Of a stretch of DNA of 28,626 nucleotides, positions 24,972 to 28,626 are shown in pieces. Below the pieces are notes generated by a model. The model did no database searches, was not told the origin of the DNA, and was given only the letters and a program-made list of their open reading frames with translations. This DNA is from Bacteroidetes bacterium UBA2322 (GTDB lineage: Bacteria > Bacteroidota > Bacteroidia > Chitinophagales > UBA2359), in assembly GCA_002345145.1 (NCBI GenBank), contig DDVC01000028.1:1-28626 (forward strand), in the 5' to 3' direction. How positions within the stretch are numbered: the stretch's first letter is position 1; every line of letters begins with the position of its first letter. A program made the translations under genes and the position numbers.

Positions 24972-26285
24972 ATGCAAACAAAAAGGCTTGTTGTTTGGGC
25001 ATTTTTCTTATTGTTACTGTTAGGCACAACTAAAACACAAGGCGTATTGGGGCAGTCGGTAGCTTATGAACGTGCAGAACGGTTAAACAAGGGGCAAAAT
25101 TTATCAAACTGGTTAGAGGCGTATTGGCAAACCAATTATCCCAACCCAACAGGTTATACCCGACAACACATAGCAGCTATGCACACCGCCGGCATCAGAA
25201 GCCTCCGATTGCCTGTGAGTTTTGAATATGTTACCGATGAACAGCCACCCTATACGGTTCATACCGATAACCTGCTTTTTGCCTTAATTGATTCTGCCAT
25301 TATTTGGGCTGCCGATTTTGACATGATACTCTTAATTGACAACCACCATGGCTGGGAAGTAACCGTTAGCAACTACCAGCAGCTTGTGCCCCGAATGGCG
25401 GCTATGTGGAAACAAATGGCACAAAGGTATGCCTATTTAGACCCCAACCGATACTTGTTTGAAATTTGGAATGAGCCGCCACTGCTGATTCCTGAGCCTT
25501 ATATACGCCCGTTTTACCAAGCCTGCCTCGATTCTGTACGCACTGTAACCAATGAACACAGCATAGTTATTGGCGCACATGCGGCTAATTTGGGATTGGC
25601 TTTGGCAATAACTACCCCTTATCCCGATAACAACATCATTTACACCTTTCATACCTACGAACCCTATAATTTTACCCACCAAGGTTTTCCGTGGGCCGAG
25701 CCGTTTCCGTTTCCTACCGGTACGGTTTTTCCGCTCAACAACAATGATACGCTTTTGGTAAACACCTTTACCTCAGTTGCCAACTGGCGGCAAACACACA
25801 ATGTGCCGGTTTTTTTAGGCGAGTTTGGCGTGGGCGTTTATGCCGATGCTCAAAGCCGATGCAACTGGATTGGGTTAGTGGCTGCTTTAGCAAACCAGTT
25901 TAATTTTCCGTGGATTTACTGGGACTGGCTGTACGATTTCAGTTGGTTTGAAACCTTGCCTCCATCTGCCGATAATGTACTGACTTGTTTTAAAGAAGCC
26001 TTACAAGTGTATGATTTTTCGGGCAATGCCGATATTATGCCCAATCTGCCCGATGTAAAACTCTACCCAAACCCTGCACAAAATATCCTTACCTTTCAAC
26101 TTTGTGAGCGTTTTGGCAGTTTTGAAGTTACTTTGTATAACCTTACAGGGCAAACATCGGGAACGTTTTATTTTTCTGCTGCCGAGCAACCGGCTATCAA
26201 CATTCAGCATCTCCAAAAAGGGTTTTATTTTGTGCGTCTGCAAAACGAAATCCATACTTACACACTACCATTTTTTAAACAATAA
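24972..26285 (+). CDS. Secreted GH5-family glycoside hydrolase with T9SS sorting domain
   Basis: 437 residues. A signal peptide (to about residue 28) is followed by a TIM-barrel of glycoside hydrolase family 5, the endoglucanase/mannanase type. The acid/base is Glu 168 in FEIWNEPP and the nucleophile is Glu 284 in VFLGEFGVG. Supporting residues include RLPVSF (79-84), His 125-His 126 in DNHHGW and His 227-Tyr 229 in FHTYEP. Residues of about 362-437 (KLYPNPAQNILTF, VTLYNLTGQ, LQKGFYFVRLQNE) form a type A T9SS C-terminal sorting domain, so the enzyme should cross the outer membrane and be released or anchored on the surface. It would cut beta-1,4-linked polysaccharides, but cellulose, mannan or xylan cannot be told apart here. 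No SusC/SusD pair or other glycosidase is adjacent, so it is not part of a classical utilisation locus. Confidence 0.92.
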   Translation: MQTKRLVVWAFFLLLLLGTTKTQGVLGQSVAYERAERLNKGQNLSNWLEAYWQTNYPNPTGYTRQHIAAMHTAGIRSLRLPVSFEYVTDEQPPYTVHTDNLLFALIDSAIIWAADFDMILLIDNHHGWEVTVSNYQQLVPRMAAMWKQMAQRYAYLDPNRYLFEIWNEPPLLIPEPYIRPFYQACLDSVRTVTNEHSIVIGAHAANLGLALAITTPYPDNNIIYTFHTYEPYNFTHQGFPWAEPFPFPTGTVFPLNNNDTLLVNTFTSVANWRQTHNVPVFLGEFGVGVYADAQSRCNWIGLVAALANQFNFPWIYWDWLYDFSWFETLPPSADNVLTCFKEALQVYDFSGNADIMPNLPDVKLYPNPAQNILTFQLCERFGSFEVTLYNLTGQTSGTFYFSAAEQPAINIQHLQKGFYFVRLQNEIHTYTLPFFKQ

Positions 26286-26290
26286 CCGTA

Positions 26291-26317
26291 TAGCTGCAAC
26301 TTGAAATGATGTAGCTA
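26291..26317 (+). repeat. Hairpin after the GH5 gene
   Basis: TAGCTGCA (26291-26298) pairs with TGTAGCTA (26310-26317) with one G-U pair, around an 11-base loop. It starts 5 nt after the stop codon. With no T tract it is at best an atypical terminator. Confidence 0.3.
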
Positions 26318-26347
26318 CTATGCTCGTGCAGCACAAAAATTTTACTA

Positions 26348-27397
26348 ATGCAACATACTTTGTTAATAACCGGCGGCGCAGGATTCATAGGCTCGCATGT
26401 GGTAAGACGGCTTGTTACGCATTACCCACAGTACCTGATTGTAAATTTAGACAAATTGAGTTATGCCGGCAATTTAGAAAACCTGAAAGACATTGCCAAT
26501 GCCGATAACTACGTATTTGTGAAAGGCGATATTACCGATGTGCCTTTTATAACCGAATTGTTTGAGGCTTACAGGTTTGACGGCGTCATACATCTGGCGG
26601 CTGAATCGCATGTGGATAGGTCTATAACAAGCCCGCTCGATTTTGTGATGACCAATATAGTGGGAACGGTAAACCTGCTCAACGCCGCCCGATATGCCTG
26701 GGCAAACAACCCAGAGGAAAAACGTTTTTACCACGTTTCTACCGATGAGGTATATGGCTCGCTGGGTAGCGAAGGTTTATTTACCGAAAATACCCCCTAC
26801 GACCCGCGCTCGCCTTACTCTGCCTCCAAAGCCTCTTCCGACCATATGGTGCGCGCTTACTGGCATACTTACGGGCTGCCGGTGGTAGTGAGCAATTGCT
26901 CCAATAATTACGGACCCTTTCAGTTTCCCGAAAAACTGATTCCGTTGGCTATTAACAACCTAAAAAACGGTAAACCCGTGCCCGTTTATGGCGATGGTAA
27001 ATATACCCGCGACTGGCTTTGGGTAGAAGACCACGCCGCCGCCATTGACCTTATTTACCACCAAGGCGCCACCGGGCAAACTTATAATATAGGCGGGCAT
27101 AACGAGTGGCAAAACATAACCCTGCTCCACCTTTTATGCCAAATTATGGACAAAAAATTGAACCGAAACCCGGGCGATTCTGCCAAACTGCTCCATTTTG
27201 TGAAAGACCGACCCGGACACGACCGCCGCTATGCCATAGATGCCTCCAAAATAGCCCAAGAGCTGGGTTGGAAACCAAGTATTACCTTTGAGCAAGGTTT
27301 GGAAAAAACGGTTGATTGGTACTTAGCCAACGAAGACTGGTTGAACCATGTAACATCGGGCGAATACCTGCTGTATTACGAAAAAATGTACGGATAA
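26348..27397 (+). CDS. rfbB: dTDP-glucose 4,6-dehydratase
   Basis: 349 residues, the usual length. It converts dTDP-glucose to dTDP-4-keto-6-deoxyglucose, the second step of dTDP-L-rhamnose and many other deoxysugar pathways, in the cytoplasm. It is an extended SDR: NAD-binding GGAGFIGS (9-16), the substrate signature HLAAESHVDRSI (82-93), the catalytic triplet Thr 132-Asp 133-Glu 134 in STDEVYG specific to dehydratases, and YxxxK at Tyr 157 and Lys 161. NNYGPFQFPEKLIPL and YGDGKYTRDWLWVEDH are also typical of RmlB. It is followed after 60 nt by a second sugar-nucleotide SDR in the same direction. The partners rmlA, rmlC and rmlD are not in the window and may lie to the right or elsewhere. 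The start is the ATG at 26348. Confidence 0.96.
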   Translation: MQHTLLITGGAGFIGSHVVRRLVTHYPQYLIVNLDKLSYAGNLENLKDIANADNYVFVKGDITDVPFITELFEAYRFDGVIHLAAESHVDRSITSPLDFVMTNIVGTVNLLNAARYAWANNPEEKRFYHVSTDEVYGSLGSEGLFTENTPYDPRSPYSASKASSDHMVRAYWHTYGLPVVVSNCSNNYGPFQFPEKLIPLAINNLKNGKPVPVYGDGKYTRDWLWVEDHAAAIDLIYHQGATGQTYNIGGHNEWQNITLLHLLCQIMDKKLNRNPGDSAKLLHFVKDRPGHDRRYAIDASKIAQELGWKPSITFEQGLEKTVDWYLANEDWLNHVTSGEYLLYYEKMYG

Positions 27398-27457
27398 GTC
27401 CGGCTTCCCGATGAAACCTTTGCTTGTTCAATTTTAGTTTAACCCAATTTTATACCA

Positions 27458-28450
27458 TTGACTTCCTTGTATTTAAAGCCTTTTTTTGAGCATGACCTCA
27501 GTTCGCTTTCTTTTTTAATAACCGGTGGCGGCGGTTTTATTGGTTCTCATATAGTGGAGTATCTTTTACTGCACGGAGCCAAACGGGTTCGGGCGATAGA
27601 TGATTTTAGTACCGGTTTTCGCTCCAATGTAGCGCCCTTTTTAACACACCCAGCCTTTGAACTGCTCGAAGGCGACCTGCGCCATTACCCCACTTGCCAA
27701 CAAGCCTGTGCCGGTATAGATATTGTTTGCCACCAAGCCGCCATAGGCAGTGTGCCCCGGTCTATACAAAACCCCGATTACACTACCTCTGTAAATGTAG
27801 ATGGGTTTGTAAATATAGTTAAAGCGGCAAAAGAGCAAGGAATTAAGCGGGTAGTGTATGCATCGTCCTCATCGGTTTATGGTTCTGAACCTACACTGCC
27901 TAAGGTAGAAGAGCGCATTGGCAAGCCGCTTTCGCCCTATGCCGTTAGCAAATATGCTGCCGAGTTATATGCCGGCGTTTTTGCACAAGTATATGGCATG
28001 GATTTCATCGGGCTGCGTTATTTTAACGTTTTTGGTCCGCGCCAAAGTCCAAAAGGTGCTTATGCAGCGGTTATTCCGTTGTTCATAGACGGATTACTCA
28101 GGCAAGAACCTGTTTACATCAACGGTAATGGCGACCAAACCCGCGATTTTACCTTTATAACCAACGTGGTTCAGGTAAACATACGAGCCATGCTGACTAA
28201 TAATCCCGATGCCCTAAATCAGGTATATAACGTAGCAGTAGGCGAGCGTTTTTCGGTTTTAGCATTATACCAAATGTTGTCCGAAATTTTGCAAAGCAAC
28301 TCACAACCCGTTTTTCGCAATTCCCGCTCCGGCGATATTGAACATTCTTTGGCCGATATTAGCAAAGCCCAAAAACTACTGCAATACCACCCTTTGGTTA
28401 GTTTTAAAGAGGGATTACAAATTACGGTGTCTTATGTTAGTGGTAAGTGA
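27458..28450 (+). CDS. UDP-N-acetylhexosamine/hexose 4-epimerase, WbpP-like extended SDR
   Basis: 330 residues. It is an extended SDR with NAD-binding GGGGFIGS (23-30), the ribose-binding pair Asp 48-Asp 49 in AIDDFSTG, HQAAIGSVPRS (92-102), the catalytic Ser stretch SSSSVYG (136-142) and YxxxK at Tyr 161 and Lys 165. The HQAAIGSVPRSI segment and RYFNVFGPRQSPKGAYAAVIPLFI are characteristic of the WbpP/Gne group that interconverts UDP-GlcNAc and UDP-GalNAc or their uronic acids; plain UDP-glucose 4-epimerase activity is the alternative. The only start that fits is the TTG at 27458: an in-frame stop lies 18 nt upstream, and no ATG occurs before the Rossmann motif. It is probably co-transcribed with rfbB and supplies sugar for O-antigen, capsule or other surface glycans. 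Confidence 0.9.
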   Translation: MTSLYLKPFFEHDLSSLSFLITGGGGFIGSHIVEYLLLHGAKRVRAIDDFSTGFRSNVAPFLTHPAFELLEGDLRHYPTCQQACAGIDIVCHQAAIGSVPRSIQNPDYTTSVNVDGFVNIVKAAKEQGIKRVVYASSSSVYGSEPTLPKVEERIGKPLSPYAVSKYAAELYAGVFAQVYGMDFIGLRYFNVFGPRQSPKGAYAAVIPLFIDGLLRQEPVYINGNGDQTRDFTFITNVVQVNIRAMLTNNPDALNQVYNVAVGERFSVLALYQMLSEILQSNSQPVFRNSRSGDIEHSLADISKAQKLLQYHPLVSFKEGLQITVSYVSGK

Positions 28451-28603
28451 GTAGTGGGTAGTTTTGGTAAATGGTATTAAGCAATAATAACCAATTTGCG
28501 CCTTTGCGGCTTTTCGTGAATAATTGTTATTTACCGGCCCGATTTTTTTCACGTAAAAACGCAAAGGCGCAAATTGGTTATTTTTGCTTAGTACTCACTA
28601 CCC
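28443..28603. mobile_element. Hairpin repeat element with heptamer-like flanks (MITE/REP-like)
   Basis: 35-base arms at 28474-28508 and 28560-28594 are inverted copies with two mismatches; the inner 23 bases are perfect. Next to them 28509-28520 and 28548-28559 pair with three mismatches, leaving a 27-base loop (28521-28547). Outside the arms, heptamer-like sequence (AGTAGTGGGTAGTT on the left, CACTACC on the right, inverted) matches that in the array after gcvP. The TTTGCGCCTTTGCG core is of a kind often dispersed in Bacteroidota intergenic DNA. It has no coding capacity. It may also end the rfbB/epimerase transcript. Confidence 0.7.
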
Positions 28604-28626
28604 CAATCTGGTAGCAATTATCACAG

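Noticed and set aside
24972..28450. A polysaccharide utilisation locus joining the GH5 enzyme with the sugar-nucleotide genes
   Set aside because: No SusC/SusD, sulfatase or regulator is present. The rfbB and epimerase genes make nucleotide sugars for synthesis, not degradation, so adjacency is probably incidental.
1..28626. Defence island, prophage, secretion cluster, tRNA or rRNA genes
   Set aside because: No nucleases, transposases, phage structural genes or RNA gene signatures were recognised in either strand.

Overview
The window looks like the chromosome of a free-living member of the Bacteroidota, probably Chitinophagales/Saprospiria-like. The sequence supports this in four ways: a C-terminal type IX secretion (T9SS) sorting domain on a glycoside hydrolase; a giant secreted protein built from Ig/PKD/HYR-like modules; flavobacterial-type arginine decarboxylase and arginine deiminase; and promoters that fit the Bacteroidota form (TTG/TTTG, about 19-22 bases, then TAnnTTTG). 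Start codons rarely have a visible Shine-Dalgarno sequence, as is usual in this phylum. The species cannot be named from sequence alone.

Layout. 1-7749 (minus): a 2582-residue secreted repeat protein that stops inside what looks like a lamin-tail domain, at a perfect 24-bp palindrome. 7819-9402 (minus): a small secreted protein and a polysaccharide deacetylase. 9549-13086: a divergent pair of arginine-consuming enzymes, arginine deiminase (minus) and arginine decarboxylase (plus), separated by about 505 bp of control region. 13169-15974 (plus): a DUF3298-like lipoprotein, a 76-residue protein, an apparent C-terminal relic of a second DUF3298 gene, and a DUF4856-like lipoprotein. 16111-16875 (plus): a SAM methyltransferase, convergent with a Tricorn-type protease at 16989-20237 (minus). 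20320-24661 (minus): a small lipoprotein, the glycine decarboxylase gcvP, and a toroid-like lipoprotein. 24972-26285 (plus): a GH5 endoglucanase-like enzyme with a T9SS tail. 26348-28450 (plus): dTDP-glucose 4,6-dehydratase and a UDP-hexosamine 4-epimerase, probably the edge of a surface-polysaccharide cluster. The last 176 bp hold a large hairpin element.

Most genes are housekeeping or cell-envelope functions. Protein export (signal peptides, lipoboxes, T9SS) and sugar-nucleotide chemistry are the common threads. I saw no phage, transposase, CRISPR array, rRNA or tRNA, and no clear undescribed multi-gene system.

The least explained items are: the palindrome that ends the giant ORF; a 7-bp periodic array that starts on the gcvP stop codon and is echoed after the epimerase gene; the 121-bp hairpin at the right end; the in-frame relic of a DUF3298 C-terminus after the 76-residue gene; and the architecture of the giant protein (a duplicated unknown N-terminal domain, a Gly-Gly-rich insert in a beta-helix, and a domain nested in an HYR module).
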